The notes under the pieces: generated by a model
Told to the model about the DNA's origin: nothing
The model's database searches: none
Seen by the model: only the letters and a program-made list of their open reading frames with translations
DNA from: Bacteroidales bacterium
Lineage (GTDB): Bacteria > Bacteroidota > Bacteroidia > Bacteroidales > P3
Direction of reading: 5' to 3'
NCBI GenBank assembly: GCA_017439185.1
Contig: JAFRTM010000001.1
Location: forward strand, 1 to 61,893
Length of the DNA stretch: 61,893 nucleotides
Position numbers and translations under genes: made by a program
Part shown: piece after piece, positions 61,517 to 61,893 of the stretch
Layout of the letters: the number at the start of each line of letters is the position of its first letter
Position numbering within the stretch: position 1 is the stretch's first letter

Positions 61517-61893
61517 CAAATGTATTCAAGTAGTCCTGATGGCGGAAATTTGAATGCTAACTAAAAGAAAAAGAGTACTTTATAAGGAAGTCAGGGTGAT
61601 TGCACCCAGCGTGGTAGAGGTAAGCAATCCTAGAGATAACAAGAGTGAAAACTAATAATATATAAACGCCCCTGACTACACTGTAAAGACTGTAGTGAAA
61701 CTCTGCAGCCACACACTGAAAAAAAGGCTTGAAGGTGTGCAGGTCTCTTTTCTTCTTGAGGTTTATGGGTGTTGTTCTTAGCCTTATTGAGAATTAATAC
61801 AGAGATGCCATCACTATGCCCTCCTGTAGAGGGCTACAACAAAAGAAAAGACCGGTCGTGAGAACTGGTGGCTGCAGCACCGGGGACCACACA
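61517..61893 (+). ncRNA. Candidate structured noncoding RNA or RNA-type element, cut by the window end
   Basis: Downstream of a promoter element, 377 bases lack any credible ORF but hold several exact stems: GTCAGGG/CCCTGAC (61590-61596 with 61670-61676) enclosing GGGTG-ATTG-CACCC (61594-61607, sharing bases, so alternatives); CTACA/TGTAG (61676-61695); CACAC/GTGTG (61710-61739); GCCCTC-CTGTA-GAGGGC (61818-61834). No signature of RNase P RNA, tmRNA, SRP RNA or tRNA was recognised. The start of a group II intron is the main alternative. Confidence 0.4.

Noticed and set aside
61302-61553. 83-codon plus-strand frame near the right edge
   Set aside because: Dominated by Phe, Tyr, Asn and Ile from A/T-rich DNA, and it runs across the promoter element at 61509.
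61517-61893. RNase P RNA, tmRNA or SRP RNA
   Set aside because: The conserved GAGGAAAGTCC, the tmRNA ends and the SRP apical loop signature were all looked for and not found.

Overview
This window comes from a member of the Bacteroidales (Bacteroidetes). The evidence is the promoter type, TTG or TTTG followed 18-20 bases later by TAnnTTTG, seen upstream of purC, ppdK, kdd, lpdA, ftcD, gyrA, clpC and a tRNA; many A/T-rich leaders without a Shine-Dalgarno sequence; type IX secretion features (PorQ and a C10 peptidase with a Por sorting domain); and lineage families such as DUF6266, DUF6029 and DUF6913. Gene content suggests an anaerobe that ferments amino acids: class III ribonucleotide reductase with its activase, lysine 2,3-aminomutase, 3,5-diaminohexanoate dehydrogenase, an iron-sulfur serine ammonia-lyase, a bifunctional formiminotransferase/cyclodeaminase, a fused NfnAB-type transhydrogenase and pyruvate phosphate dikinase. 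The species is not identifiable from the sequence alone.

Layout. 0-5.4 kb: the tail of a DUF6266 protein, purC, nfnAB and a membrane-anchored Ser/Thr kinase. 5.5-9.3 kb: nrdD-nrdG followed by two small exported proteins. 9.4-15.4 kb: kamA, porQ-lplA, a dehydrogenase fused to a zinc ribbon, and a secreted C10 peptidase. 15.5-20.3 kb: tgt on the minus strand, diverging from a glycosyltransferase, a sigma factor, an outer-membrane barrel, an acetyltransferase and tRNA-Arg(ACG). 20.4-31.8 kb: ppdK, patatin, sdaA, a second copy of the kinase type, a convergent exported SUMF1 protein, a complete DUF6266 gene, kdd, a phosphoesterase and folE. 31.8-38 kb: a LolA-like protein, two tandem RsiV-like lipoproteins, tsaB, an oligopeptide-type permease, a 270-bp simple-repeat array, a polytopic membrane protein and rnhB. 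38-48.6 kb: DUF6913-dapA, a thioesterase, a short prenyl synthase, TlpA-DUF6029, lpdA, an M23 peptidase, ispH, recF and DUF721. 48.6-60.3 kb: ftcD, a NagB/PIG-L fusion, gyrA, a TPR protein and clpC. 60.3-61.9 kb: mostly noncoding, with hairpins, two possible small minus-strand ORFs and the start of a likely structured RNA.

Most protein genes are on the plus strand. Unusual features are (i) two kinases about 21 kb apart whose first 210 residues align without a gap although their codon use is opposite, (ii) intergenic spacers made from a few recurring word families, some of which reach start or stop codons, (iii) a strong plus-strand G excess around 25-31 kb that includes noncoding DNA, and (iv) an unexplained promoter-driven structured region at the right edge. 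All gene names rest on recognised motifs and family resemblance in the translated sequence; no database search was run.
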